In this document: in pieces, positions 49,601 through 59,915 of the stretch
Position numbering within the stretch: the first letter of the stretch is position 1
Layout: each line of letters opens with the position of its first letter
NCBI RefSeq assembly: GCF_000471905.2
Contig: NW_006499801.1
Coordinates: forward strand, 5,283,166-5,347,165
DNA length: 64,000 nt
Source: Amborella trichopoda
Lineage: Eukaryota > Streptophyta > Magnoliopsida > Amborellales > Amborellaceae
Direction: 5' to 3'
The notes under the pieces: generated by a model
Seen by the model: the letters and a program-made list of their open reading frames with translations, nothing else
Told to the model about the DNA's origin: nothing
Databases searched by the model: none
Translations under genes and position numbers: made by a program

Positions 49601-52051
49601 ACGAACCATGTTTAGGTATCGATTTTTAAACTTCATAGGTTTGGAGCTGTGACTGTTCAAGGCACTGTCATCAACTGAATGCAGCACATTATCGCCATCT
49701 TCCAACATCACAGAAGATAAAGATGACTGGCATTGCGTTGATCCATCCTCCAAACTGCCATTTTGGTACCCATTGGAACAGAGAACAGGAAATCTTTTGT
49801 CAATATTAAATGAGAAGTGCCTTCTCTCCATAAGTAAGAAAGACTTTCTCGAATATGCTGATGGATAGTCACACGGATGAACCCATGTTGAAGCACCACA
49901 ATGACTTGAGCAGGAAAAATGAAAGGCCCACCCACCTGTATAACCAGAATAGAGGCAATCATATCAATTAAATCATCTTTGTTACAAGAACAAGAAGTGC
50001 ATTCAAGCAAGAACCACCAAGAAGTGGAGGAAAACATTTTATTGGGTACTGGTGGATCAAGGAATTATATAGAATGAAAATGGGTAATGCTTTAATTATC
50101 AAAATAAGTGTCATGGCCATGGAAACAATACAAGATATCATCATGTATAGCATGATATTTCTCTTTTTATTTGCCATACATTGGATTTTTTATCTATTAA
50201 ATAATACAAAGGTGCAAAAATCAGAATAGGACTCATTTTGAATCAAGAAAACTTGTCCAAGTCAATTCGACTCATTAAGAGAGCATATTCTGTGCTTTTT
50301 ATTTATATGATTTTCTATGCTAGTTTGGGTAGTTCCTTCAAACGTGAAAGCATCATGGAATGACTGACATAGAGAACTGGGTTCAATCCCCATGATAGAC
50401 ATTTTCCTTTTTTATATTCTTCAACCAAAAATTAGAACAACTTGCTGAGTTCTTTTGAAAAACAAGTTGACTCGATTTTGCTGGTGATGAAGTTAGCAAC
50501 CAAGTTCGACTTTTCAAACACTTCCAAAGTAGATTATAAGCCATCTCTAAAATCACCTCTAAAATATTACCAGTCTCCAATGTTGATAAATGCCCAAAAA
50601 TCAATAAAACAACAAAGGGGTGCTTCGAAAATTTTAAGCATGCCATTGAGGGGTCTAAACAAAGTTCAAAAAGGAGAAGGGGGAAAGGCCTCCAAGAATC
50701 AGGCTCCCCAATAGATTATGGAACCTGCGTGTATCTCGTGGACCACATCTAGTCCATCTAAGCCCCACCACTCCAATTGGCCCATCGTTACCAAGAGAAC
50801 TCCATCAAACAAATTTATTTTCTGAAAGTGAGGACACCCATCAAAATTTAACTTCAAACTCCCCATACTTGGGCTTTTCCAAATATCCTTCGTACTGGCA
50901 CCAATGATGTATATGGATCAAAGACACGGATAAGCTTGTCAAAGACTAATATGGACACAAGTGTCTGAGACAGCAACCCATGATTGTCAAAATTTAACTT
51001 CAAACTCCCATCAAAATTTAACTTCAAATTCCCCATAAATTGGGCTTTTCCACATATCCTTCGTATTGGCACCAATGATGAATATGGATCAAAGACAGGG
51101 ATAAGCTTGTCAACGACTGATATGGACACAAGTGTCATAGACAGCAACCCATGATTGCCCTTTCAGACAACATGCGTCTTTTTTCAGATGTACACAACAC
51201 ATTCTTACACAGTTAACATGAAGAGGGAAGCGATCATTTGAGGGAAATTAAGTATTTCAACAGTGAGTGGTGACATTTCAACAAAAAAAGCTACGCAAAA
51301 GTGTCTAAATTTTCTGATGTGTCAAACATGCATGCCGTGTCTATCATGTTCGGCACATGCCAAAAACCATGGACAAGGGCATCCAAGTCACACAGGCTCG
51401 AGGACATATTGCATATTTAACAAATGCCAGCATTTCCTGCTCCTAATCTGTCTAAATAGACAGAGATACAGTTTCTATATTCTTTATCAACAAATTGTGA
51501 ATGAGTTTACAATCCCTAATTCGATTCACAACATGCAATAACCTTGCAACCATATCAGTCCTAGCGCGAATTTTCTCTCACACTTTCTGTAACATCAATT
51601 TTCAGAAAAATACTATATTAGACTTAAAACCAAAAATTCTATCACTCTATTTTCAGAGAAAAATTCTTACTCTCTCAAAACTAAGATGTGATGATTATGG
51701 AATAGCTAATAAGAAAATAATCGCTTTAAACTATTCCCAACTGGTGAGGCCCGTGCCCTATGTGATAGTAACCTAAAACTCCAATGGCAAAGCCCAAAAA
51801 TAATTGATACAATACCGAACCATTAATCGTACGCCTTATTGATAGAGCACGAACCAGAGAAATGATGCCTAACTGTTTCAATAACCAAGCAAATAGGGAA
51901 GTAAGTGCCATCAAAAATAAGTAAACTTACATGGATTCTTTAACGGGAAGCTCGCAAATGTGGGGTTTAGTGATAATTTCCTGGACATGGAAGAAGAAGG
52001 GAGGAGACTCCATGGCTGGTAATGTAAAGCTCCCAGTGCTGCCGCGTCCAT
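37675..52051 (-). CDS. SCY2: SCY2 (SecY2), plastid preprotein translocase channel subunit
   Basis: Thirteen coding exons on the minus strand, all with GT-AG borders in continuous phase: 52051-51931, 49935-49423, 48939-48851, 47831-47752, 47614-47525, 45801-45710, 44866-44783, 44604-44463, 42830-42714, 40982-40862, 38828-38705, 38582-38476, 37764-37675; 589 aa, ending RRYGV then TGA. Exon 1 encodes a Ser/Ala-rich transit-peptide-like start (MDAAALGALHYQ). The SecY fold begins at about residue 150 (KSEIRRRLFVTAMLILVSRIG, then IPLPGFDRRL). Further landmarks are LRKEGLDGHEKIKGYI, SESGFG-type TESGFGQGSSLIIC, SPITEVEPYIPFNINPAGMQ, NIFDIANLPKEISDYLNKMG, IPNIKPGKAT and VDHYLRRINEGFGIGFTSVLIIVGSIIELRRSYQAYNVMPSLSK (each listed as separate family signatures). 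SCY2 works with SECA2 and SECE2 in the second chloroplast Sec system and is essential in Arabidopsis. All exons look intact. Confidence 0.95.
37882..37985. repeat. 52-bp tandem duplication in SCY2 intron 12
   Basis: 'ggatggtgatgaccaa' through 'ccaatagtccattggatt' occurs twice in tandem. It lies between exons 12 and 13 and is non-coding. Confidence 0.8.
38058..38236. mobile_element. Small MITE in SCY2 intron 12
   Basis: About 180 bp. Ends 'gggcaaattatccaaatacc' and the reverse complement of 'ggtattttgataaatttccc' form imperfect inverted repeats. It resembles the outer sequences of the candidate element at 2931-3563. Confidence 0.55.
39440..39901. mobile_element. Mutator-type MITE in SCY2 intron 10
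   Basis: 462 bp with inverted termini of about 90 bp ('cctgttttacttttagaatt' against 'cctgttttgtttttggaatt'). It is flanked by a 9-bp duplication with one difference: tatagttta (39431-39439) and tatagctta (39902-39910). The core shares 'ttattttggtcacttatt'-like text with the other MITEs. The 9-bp duplication and long termini fit Mutator. Confidence 0.8.
40298..40445. repeat. About 74-bp tandem duplication in SCY2 intron 10
   Basis: Two diverged units each read 'cacaggaactgtgacatcaa'/'tacaggaattacgatatcaa', then 'tatttcc', 'gacattttatagagaagtga' or its variant, and 'ggagttc'. Confidence 0.7.
41465..42425. mobile_element. Non-autonomous hAT element in SCY2 intron 9
   Basis: 961 bp. The ends are CAATGTTTCAAACCATGG and the reverse complement of the right end, CAGTGTTCTAAAACTCGC. 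Flanks acggaaac (41457-41464) and atggaacc (42426-42433) match at 6 of 8 bases, fitting an old 8-bp hAT duplication. Subterminal 'cccggcgagtcttgcc' and 'ccaggcgagtctgag' motifs recall the element at 21863-23512. A 22-bp tandem duplication ('gaaaggctgcttgttccaat') sits at 42339-42381. Confidence 0.7.
42902..43040. repeat. About 70-bp tandem duplication in SCY2 intron 8
   Basis: Two units of 'gaaacacaatcaa..gaataataat.gaagtaagtttcctgcat' continuing 'accatttgctagatgag'. It is non-coding. Confidence 0.8.
43395..43690. repeat. GACTC/GAGTC-rich decayed repeat in SCY2 intron 8
   Basis: It contains a duplicated block ('gacaaacttggctcaggac' and 'gacagacttggctcacgact', 108 bp apart) and a 'gctgggttttgaaactctg' end like the hAT termini in this window. 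The other end was not found. Similar text is at 46438-46660 in intron 5. Confidence 0.35.
44383..44498. repeat. 58-bp tandem duplication spanning the SCY2 exon 8 donor
   Basis: Units 44383-44440 and 44441-44498 differ at 3 of 58 positions. The right unit holds the last 36 bases of exon 8 and its donor (exon end 44463, CACAAG|GTCAG). The left unit is an intronic copy of the same exon end and donor (equivalent border 44405). Using the copied donor would add 58 nt, shift the frame and meet a TAA in the added sequence. Confidence 0.9.
47889..48357. mobile_element. Long-terminal-repeat-less MITE in SCY2 intron 3
   Basis: About 470 bp with imperfect inverted termini of about 80-90 bp ('ccactagctaacagctacag' against 'ccactagctaacaactacag'). 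The flanks 'ataaataag' and 'ataaataac' may be a target duplication. The core carries 'gggtattttggttaattt', shared with other MITEs. The window start (1-220) is a half copy. Confidence 0.7.
50839..51160. repeat. About 170-bp tandem duplication in SCY2 intron 1
   Basis: Two units start at 50839 and 51009: 'catcaaaatttaacttcaaa', 'tgggcttttcc', 'accaatgatg.atatggatc', 'ggataagcttgtcaa', 'atatggacacaagtgtc', 'agacagcaacccatgattg'. The unit reads like a fragment of something longer, but no protein family was recognised. Confidence 0.85.
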
Positions 52052-52069
52052 GGAGATGCAATGGGAGCC

Positions 52070-52111
52070 CTACACTGCTCGTGCACGCATTTGCTGCCAA
52101 AACAATACCAT
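52070..52111 (-). promoter_or_regulatory. Upstream ORF before SCY2
   Basis: A minus-strand ATG at 52111 opens 13 codons and stops (TAG, 52072-52070) 18 bases before the SCY2 ATG. It would be in the 5' UTR if transcription starts further upstream, in the CT-rich leader. Confidence 0.4.
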
Positions 52112-52289
52112 GTAGAGAGAGAGATGCCCTTGTTTACATAACCAGAGAGAGTGAGAAGTAAAGCGGTGGAAAAGAGAGTGGAAAGGGCGGGAGAGCACGC
52201 GCACTCTAGATAGAGTGGGAAAAGGAGCTCTATGTAAACAACATGGACCCGCGAGTAAACCAAATCATTTTCCAAAGAAGTTCGGGTGT

Positions 52290-52560
52290 TTACAAGGGAA
52301 AAAGGTTAAAATAAGGCCAAGTAAAAGCCTTACCAAAAAACTCGCCCAAAGCATCTCGACTTTTATCGTTATCTTGTAAAAAAAACATCGAATTTGAGTC
52401 CCAAAAATAGTGTATAGTGCAAAGCATTATTTAGGTCATTTATTTTCAAGTATTCATAAATCTATATGATTTGTATCTAAATTTTATAAGTGGTGGAAAT
52501 GGATTTCAGGGCATACGAGGATTTAGTTTCTTTCGTAGGGCCTTGGCTATATAAAAATTG
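52290..52560 (+). repeat. Decayed copy of MITE family A
   Basis: 'catctcgacttttatcgtta', 'aaatagtgtatagtgcaaag', 'tcatttattttcaagtattc' follow the family order with many changes. Confidence 0.4.
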
Positions 52561-52574
52561 CATCCTATTTAAGT

Positions 52575-53060
52575 AGTTGTCAGGGTAAGTTTTCATTTAG
52601 TACAACTACAAGACAGGTGTAAGACCAATTTTGCTCTATGAGGCAGAATGTCAGGAGATAAAAAATAATATACCACTAGAGTGAGTGTAGCAGATATGAT
52701 GATATTGAGATAGATGAATGGCAAGACAAGAAATAATAGAATTCGAAATTAATATATACGAGATAATTTAGGTGTGACACCAATAAATGATAAGATGAGA
52801 GAAATAGACTTAAGTGAGCTGGACATGTGTAGCGCCGATCAAACACAGCATATGTTAGGAGGTGCAAGTTAGTTCAAATAGAAATGCTGAAAATGATAAG
52901 AAATAGGCCCAAAAAAACGTGGTTAGAAATAGTTTGAAAAGATATAGGAACTTATGGCTTCACTAATGGTATGGCATTTATTAAAGCATAATGGTAAACC
53001 ATGATTCATGTAGCCCACCTTAATTAATTAGAAAAAAACTATGATAATGATGATATGTAA
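52575..53060 (+). mobile_element. RTE-like LINE, 3' remnant
   Basis: The plus-strand text follows the C-terminal part of plant RTE-type non-LTR reverse transcriptases: RPxLLYxAEC near 52620, DERNRLK-AGHV near 52795-52830, RRSNTAYVRRC, NRPKKTW near 52905, then the W..MIHVAHLN end. The series of TGA/ATG repeats at about 53040-53055 fits the simple-repeat tails of RTE LINEs. Many stops interrupt it and the 5' part is missing, so it is a dead 5'-truncated copy. Confidence 0.7.
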
Positions 53061-53789
53061 TTGCTCAAGGGCAAGTCGAGCCTTCTCACACAATACCAAC
53101 GTGCAAGAGAGTAAAGAAAAGTTGTAACCCACCTTTAGTATTGTGTAACACTACAATATGTGTTAAACTAGATGCCCTTCAAATATATAGGGCTCGAGTT
53201 TATATAGATATTAAGTACAATTATTTTAATTAATATCCAAGATAACATGGTGACATGACTTGAGGTCTAGCAACCGACGACCGATTAGTTGCTACTAGCA
53301 TCAATTGTATCCAACCCGCCTGCAATTCAAATCACCGTGACTTAATTGTTTCACCCATATCTCTGGCAATGCCACTGCTTCTATTGAATTTTCACATTTG
53401 GTTCGCATTCGCATGGAAAAGTTATCTGATTAATTGGTGTGAAAATATTCCTTCACATAACCATGAAAGAATTTTTTAATGTGAAATTATTTTAACGCAA
53501 ACCTAATGTACCAGCCCAACATGAGCACATCAACTCAGTGTCCATCCGTCTTTCTTGGTCGTGAGGCCTGAGTCTACATGCAATGAGTTATGCACTCACC
53601 TTGTCCGCTACGATGGTTTAGTTGAGCCATGAGTGAAATCGTGATTGAATTTGTTATCGATCCATTTCAGTCATTGGGATGATGCCCTAAAGTGTACCAT
53701 ATACCCGGCACAAGTTAATCAGTAGATGCATTTCTTATAAAAATATGATAAACATTTGATCATAAAGGACGAGTTTTAAAGACTTTTTC
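53061..53789. other. Intergenic, no gene recognised
   Basis: AT-rich, without a supported frame, RNA gene or clear repeat. Confidence 0.4.
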
Positions 53790-54085
53790 AGGTCCATTTG
53801 GTGTCACGATAGTAAATGAGGCTGAATCAAGAGGTTTACTAGAAGGCCTTAAATTGCTCATGGATATGGATGGCCACAAGGTTATTGAAGGAGAATTTGC
53901 AAATGTTATTTCATGGGCAAGATGAGAAGTGAAACCAATGTGGCGACTAAGTGGGTTTTTTTATGAAATTTGTTCACTTTTACTTATTTATTGTTTTGAA
54001 TTGTTGCACTATTATAGAGAAGAAAACTCTGAGGCTGATGCGCTTGCCAAAGGGGGAGTTCACCGAGCATCCTTGGTGATCTCAT
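53790..54085 (+). pseudogene. Retroelement-type RNase H domain remnant
   Basis: Landmarks of the plant reverse-transcriptase-like RNase H family: NEAESRGLLEGLKLLMDM, then VIEGEF, ISW, and ENSEADALAKGG near 54020-54055, with a spacer in between. The family occurs in LINEs and as stand-alone plant genes; this copy is broken, so its source cannot be told. Family length is about 130 residues; the beginning is missing. Confidence 0.6.
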
Positions 54086-54778
54086 AATGTCCTAGTGTTC
54101 TTATCTTTGAGGCAATGAAATTTATGGTTAATATTCCAAAAGAAACGAAAAAAATAAACATTTGAAGTGCTTCCAAATGAGATTATGTGGTTCTTTGGGA
54201 GCAAATTTTTTTGAGGACCCTAAAATTTAGACCTATTAATCTGGTCAACCTAGCACCCAACTTAAATGAAAAATAAATCAAGACAACCCACTTAAAATAC
54301 AAAATGAATAGATACACAATTATTCGTTTGTAAAGTGAATCTTTGAATTTTAGATCGAGTACCTATAAATAGATCTTTTATCAAGAGAACGCTTGCGACC
54401 ATTTTTTTTGGATGGGGTTAATATCAAGAGAACACTTACGACTCATGTGTACAATTCAGAAGGTATCTATAATCTTGCTTATTTATATTTTGAGATGGGG
54501 TTTCTTTGAGTCGGCTGACATATATGTACAATTCAAGAGACATCTATAATCTTTCTTATTTTATTTTGGATGGGGTTTCTACAAGTCAGCTGACTCATAT
54601 TGACACGTGTGTTCCTCCTCTTTAATTCAATATAAAGGTGGTTTTGTTATCCAAAATTTAGAGATTCATTTACGCCAAGCTATAATAAATATGATTTTTT
54701 ATAACTTTAAAATGTGTTTTTTTGCGGGATTTTTTAGCACTGTCCGTATCTGATTTGACCCATGCACTTTACACGACA

Positions 54779-55120
54779 TCCATTTTAAAGATGGACATTG
54801 AAGAGTCACAAGCCTCTTGCGCCCACTGACGCATAAGAACATTTTTCCTTTTATTTTATATCCCTAGCCTCACGCACCTATAACTAATAACGAAGTTACC
54901 TAAAAACTCATCTTCAACATTAAATATATCCCTTGGGTTCGAGAATTTACTACAGTTATTTTGTTCATTTGTAAAATGTAGGACAACATACTCAGATTCA
55001 AAAATAAAGAGAATAATTTTTTTGTCGAATCACACTTAAGATTTTAAGCCTTACACAATGTCCACCTTAAAGATGGACGTTGAAGAGGCACAAGCCCCTT
55101 GCACCCGCTGACTCACCTTT
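54779..55120. repeat. Direct repeats around 54.8 and 55.06 kb
   Basis: 'aaagatggacattgaagagtc' (54793) and 'aaagatggacgttgaagaggc' (55060) lie in longer similar blocks including 'cacaagcc.cttgc.ccc.ctgac'. Between them, 54865-55045 is itself repeated at 59285-59470. Confidence 0.6.
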
Positions 55121-55639
55121 TCCTTTTATTTTACTGACGAGTCACGTACATTGTACGTAGAGTGAAATAAGTAATCATGTAAATAGACGTAAATATACAA
55201 TAGAAGATACATAGATATGCAATAAGTATTTACATAAATAAATTATATATTGTTTTGTAATTTGTGGGAGAAATACCTATATATATATATATAGATATAC
55301 AAAAAAGGTGGATATTAAAAAATGAAATAAAATCATACAGCTTGTATGATATACAAAAAAAGTAAGAAAAAGTATCGAGGCTGACTGGTTTCGGTTTTAT
55401 GCGGTTTTAACGATCGATCAGTATTTAAAAATATATATATAAATTATAAATTCTAAAAAATAATAAATTTGGTTTGTAATACATTTTTTGATATTTTTAT
55501 ATTATGGTAAAGATTGAAACTTGTTTTTGTCATTAATATTCGTTTTAATTCAAAAATCTATTCGTTAAAATATATTTTTCCCATTAATTTTCAACTTCAT
55601 TTGAATGTGTATTATTTTAACCATTCTTTATAGGGAAAA

Positions 55640-56000
55640 TTTTAAATTTGATCCTACATCAAAAATTTCACTATAAGAGGTTGTTTTCATGCCCAAATAT
55701 CCTCAAATTTATCATCTCGACGTCAAAATGCATAGACAAAAAAAAAAAAGGATTTCAAGTTTTGGAAATAGAGTATTTTGTAACGTATTTTTTTACTGTC
55801 AATTTTCAAGATTTTCAAGTTTTCATAGATCTATCGATCTACACTATTTTTTAAGCTTACAATTTATGAATAAAGATAATAATATATTTTAAGACTATCA
55901 CAAAGATTTATAGTATTGAAACCACATTTATTGACAATATTTGAAGGTAGGCTCTAATTTGATTGTTTAGAGCCTAGGCTCTATACAAACCGCACCCTTC
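55640..56000 (+). repeat. Copy of MITE family A
   Basis: 'atcatctcgacgtcaaaatg', 'ggaaatagagtattttgtaa', 'agatctatcgatctacacta', ending 'ggctctatacaaaccgcacc', which is the reverse complement of the outer sequence of the minus copies ('ggtgcggttt'). This supports inverted termini for the family. Confidence 0.55.
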
Positions 56001-56885
56001 TTTATATGCTTTTTATATTTTCGTATATTTATTTTTTAATCTCTTTTTTATTTTTTCGACACTTTTTTGACCGCCCAGGACTTACCCAGTTAAAACGGTT
56101 GAATTGACCGGTTTACCGATTAGGCTTGTTAAACCACTTCCAGGCCCTTGTCCCGTTAACCGTTCCGATTAAAGTTTGCGAACATTGGATTGGAGTATAG
56201 CTGAATTCACAACAATGTGCTTTGTGCTTCTTGTTAAAAGTAACAAACTCGACGAAACTTATAAAATATTTGTCAATAATACAATCTAGAGAAAACACAA
56301 CAATATCAATGGTTGCCAATTTCTACACCGCTACACCCTTAAACCATGTTCTACGATTCGGTCCATTGAAGAAAACATCACGTTTATGTTGTAATAAAAT
56401 CAAGGCATAAGTAGAGACTTACATTATTAAGGTCCATATTAATCTAACCATCAAAATATAAAAAAATACAGCATATCAAATTCCAAAAGATGCCACCAAA
56501 TCCAACCAAGAAAACCAAGTAAAGGATAATATATAAAGGATCAAAACTTAAGCTCAAACATTTTCTTAAATCTAGACCATCGAAAGCACGCAACTTGTGC
56601 TTACATGCAAAACTTGTGTTTAGATAGAAAAAGGCCTTCTAAATATGAACCATGTTTTCCTCTTAAGTCAGGAACCAATAAACCAAATTCAACACTGACT
56701 GGAAAAACGCAACCAATAAACAATATCATGGGATATGGGCAAGAAATTTTACCAAATAGCTTGCACACCAAAATGTAGACGCACGAAAAACGGAATTAGA
56801 GCGGACACCCCAAAACCAATCCATATACATGCATAAAGAGAGAGCATGCAATAACTATAAAAAAAAATGGGTAAGCTTTTTATGC

Positions 56886-57399
56886 GGGTAAAGCTTTCTA
56901 TTCTTTCCCTACAGCATAGAAGTTCTATCTTTCCCCTTATCCAACCGTCCATTTTGAATAGAAGGTTAAGATTGTCCCAATCACAATGTCAGGTCTCTAC
57001 ACTATTTTATTTTTAATTTTTATGTCTATAAACTATTTTGATAACAAATTTTGGACGTCCATTATTCTATTAAACTCGCACTAGCAAAAACTATAAAAAA
57101 ATATTTTCAATAAAATAAAATGACTAGAATACCTTTGAAAGTTTCAAGGGGTATTTTGATCATTATATTTTATCGAAAAATTAGTTTTAATATTTTTTAT
57201 AGGTGCGCCCCAATGAGAAGATGACACATACAAAATTTTATATTCATACACTTTGTATAAAAAAAGCTAAAAATAAAATACTTTGAGACGTCGGATCTAA
57301 GATCAAATGGTGAGTGGCTCTCTTAATCAAAATTGGATGGCTGGATGGTAGGGGGAGGATAGAACTTCTATGCTGAGGGGAAACATAGAAACCTTTCCC
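56886..57399. mobile_element. MITE with about 115-bp inverted termini
   Basis: 514 bp. The left end 'gggtaaagctttctattctt' and the reverse complement of the right end ('gggaaaggtttctatgtttc') continue as paired 'agcatagaagttctatc' and 'caaccgtcca'/'cagccatcca'. The core has 'aggggtattttgatcattat'. A half copy is at 6325. No target duplication was seen. Confidence 0.75.
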
Positions 57400-57499
57400 A
57401 AGAAAAATTAGATGGTTTCTCAATTTATCTATGAACAAAATCCTCTTATACATACTCTCTCTATAAAATTAGTTGAAAAGATTAAAATATGCAATATAA

Positions 57500-58240
57500 A
57501 ATATCACCCCCTAAAACTCATGCGTACTCTCTCTCTCTTCCCTTTCTTCCTCATATAGATGAGATACTAGTAATATGCACATGCAATGTGCGTTGCACAT
57601 GATATTTAATATTTATCACCGAAACATATTTTACTATTGAAAAATATTTTCAATATAATGTGGTCATAGAGATTATTGATTTTATCCACATAATTTAATA
57701 ATTTTATTAAATAATTATTATTTACTTAAAACCATGAAAGAAATAAATAATTCAGATATACTATTTGTCATAAAATAAGATTATAGTGAGACCAAAAAGT
57801 TTTAAATGCTACTTTAAATAGAGGAATAAAGAGAAACAAAGTACAAAAGAAAAATAGTGAGAGAAAGCTAGATAATATTTACATGAATTATCATTTTTTT
57901 CTATTATCTATTAAATATATTATATATTTTTATCTATTAATATTAATAAATATTGATAATAATTATTAAACATATTTAATACAATTATTAAATCAATTAG
58001 TAATTTACAAAAAATATATTTTTAATATTGATTTATTTAAATTAATTTTAATATATTGAATAAATTTAATTAATAATTTAATATATAAGAATAGTGTAGT
58101 ATTTAATATATTTAATGAATAATAATGATAAATAATATATTTAATATAACTATTAAAATTATTTAAATAGTTTAAGATTATTAATATTTTTATTTATATT
58201 GAATTTAGAATAATATCAATAATATTATTAAAACTTTATC
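57500..58240. other. Very AT-rich stretch
   Basis: Mostly A and T with 'aatatttaat' and 'attaataa' runs. No gene and no defined repeat unit. Confidence 0.5.
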
Positions 58241-58244
58241 TCTC

Positions 58245-58480
58245 TTTTAGGAAGCAATTTTAGGTAGAGAATAGATTTTAAAGTTGGGAAGAGGGGGAGA
58301 GTGATAATGGATTTAGGAACTTTAGATTTAGGAGCTTTGTATCCCTCTTTCTATTTATCTATTTTAGGAATCAATTTTAGGTAGAGAACGGATTTTGGTG
58401 TTGGGAAGAGGGACAGTGAAAGAGAATGGCTTTAAGAACCTTAGATTGTGGGAAGAGGAAGAGAGAGGGCAATTATGAAA
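58245..58480. repeat. 117-bp tandem duplication
   Basis: 'ttttaggaa.caattttaggt' begins both units (58245 and 58362); each continues 'agagaa..gatttt', 'gttgggaagaggg' and 'aa..ttagatt'. Confidence 0.75.
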
Positions 58481-58539
58481 TAAAAAATAACACATGGAGT
58501 AAAAATAACTAGGGTGTTTTTCACGTTTAATATAGAGTA

Positions 58540-58990
58540 CATAGATTGCTCCCTCTCTTATATGTATTCTCTCCCTCAAATTAGTTGAAAATATGAAAAT
58601 ATAGATTATTATCCTCTCTCCTCTCTCTTATATGTATTCTCTCTCTCAATCTCTCTCTTTTCCTAAAATATGCTCTTTCTTACATGTACTCTCTTTCTCT
58701 TTCCTTTCTTCCCCATATAGATGAGATATAAATTGCTCTCTCTTTGTATGTACTATCTCTTCTATCAAATTAGTTCAAAAGATGAGAAATAGATTGCTCT
58801 CTTTTTCTCTTTCCCTAAAATATGATATCTCTCCTATACTTTCTCTCTCAAATTAGTTGAAAATATGCGATAAAGATTGTTTTATCTCTCTTTCTTTAAA
58901 ATATGCTATTTGTCTCTCTCTTATATTTACTCTTCCTCTTAAATTAATTGAAAAGATAAAAAATATGCAATATAAAAATTCACCCCCTAA
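58540..58990. repeat. Degenerate CT-rich tandem array
   Basis: Four to five loose units of 'ctctctcttatatgtactct', 'caaattagttgaaaa' and 'atgagaaatagattg'. A forerunner is at 57430-57560. It lies 1 kb upstream of the plastid-targeted gene. Confidence 0.6.
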
Positions 58991-59284
58991 AATTTATGTG
59001 TAAATAAAAAAGCAACCCGGATTCTAGGCTTCCATTGTCTTAGAAAGAAAAAAGGTTCTTATTCAAAGCAAAAAACAACAAAAAAAAAGGGTTTTTTTTT
59101 GTATGCGACCTTTTCCAGCCATTATGAGTTTTTATTCTCTCTTTCCTTTCTTCTCATAAAGTACAAATGTTCTCCCTCTTATATTAAAGTTAAGATTGTG
59201 TCCTATAACTTTTCAATAATTAGAGACCTTTACCATATTTGCTATCCTGAATTCTTGCTTAACAATGTAGTATAGAATAAATAT

Positions 59285-59470
59285 GCTTCATCTATAACTA
59301 ATAGTCAAGTTACCTTAAAAGTCGTCTTCAGCAATAAATATATCCATTGGGTTCGAGAATTTACTAAGATTATTTTGTTAATTGTAAAACGTACGACGAC
59401 ATACTCAGATTAAAAAATAAAGAGAAAATAATTTTTGTTAAATAACATTTACGATTTTAACTACTGAAAT
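59285..59470 (+). repeat. Second copy of the 54865-55045 sequence
   Basis: 'tataactaatag.caagttacc', 'gggttcgagaatttacta', 'catactcagatt.aaaaataa' match 54865-55045 in the same orientation, 4.4 kb apart. It is non-coding. Confidence 0.7.
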
Positions 59471-59738
59471 TTATCAGTATTATTCGAATTGACTTTTAAA
59501 AAATTTATTATTATTTTAATTAAATTTCTATGACATCAAAATGGGTTTTAAAATTTATCAAGATACACAAGTAAATATTTTGCTTGTTGAATAGTTCAAT
59601 TTTTAAATATAATTTGGTAAATTTCTCAATAACAAAAAAGGGGACCGTAGTTGGACTGTTTAGAAATCACAAAAGCCAAGGTTATCTCGGATGTTCCCAC
59701 ATAAGCTAACAGGAGTTTGGATGGGGTGCGCCTGCTCT

Positions 59739-59745
59739 TATAAAA
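59739..59745 (+). promoter_or_regulatory. TATA box of the plastid-targeted gene
   Basis: TATAAAA sits 177 bases before the ATG at 59916. A start about 30 bases downstream would place a CT-rich leader of roughly 145 bases before the coding region. Confidence 0.55.
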
Positions 59746-59887
59746 CAAGTGGAAGGCAGAAAATTTGCTCCTCTCTTTCTCCATCCTCTTGTGTGGAGTC
59801 TTATTTGCAAGGCGTTTTCCGCCTCCTCTTACTCTCTCTACATCTTCTGCCTTTCTCTCTCATCGAACCAGGCAATATTCTAGTGAA

Positions 59888-59911
59888 ATGAAAGAGTTCC
59901 AGAAGCCCTAA
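59888..59911 (+). promoter_or_regulatory. Short upstream ORF
   Basis: ATG at 59888 opens seven codons (MKEFQKP) and stops at 59911, four bases before the main ATG. It would be inside the leader predicted from the TATA box, so it could dampen or regulate translation. Confidence 0.5.
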
Positions 59912-59915
59912 TACG

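Noticed and set aside
50340-50400. tRNA-like B box 'gggttcaatccc'
   Set aside because: No A box or cloverleaf can be formed around it, so it is neither a tRNA nor a clear SINE.
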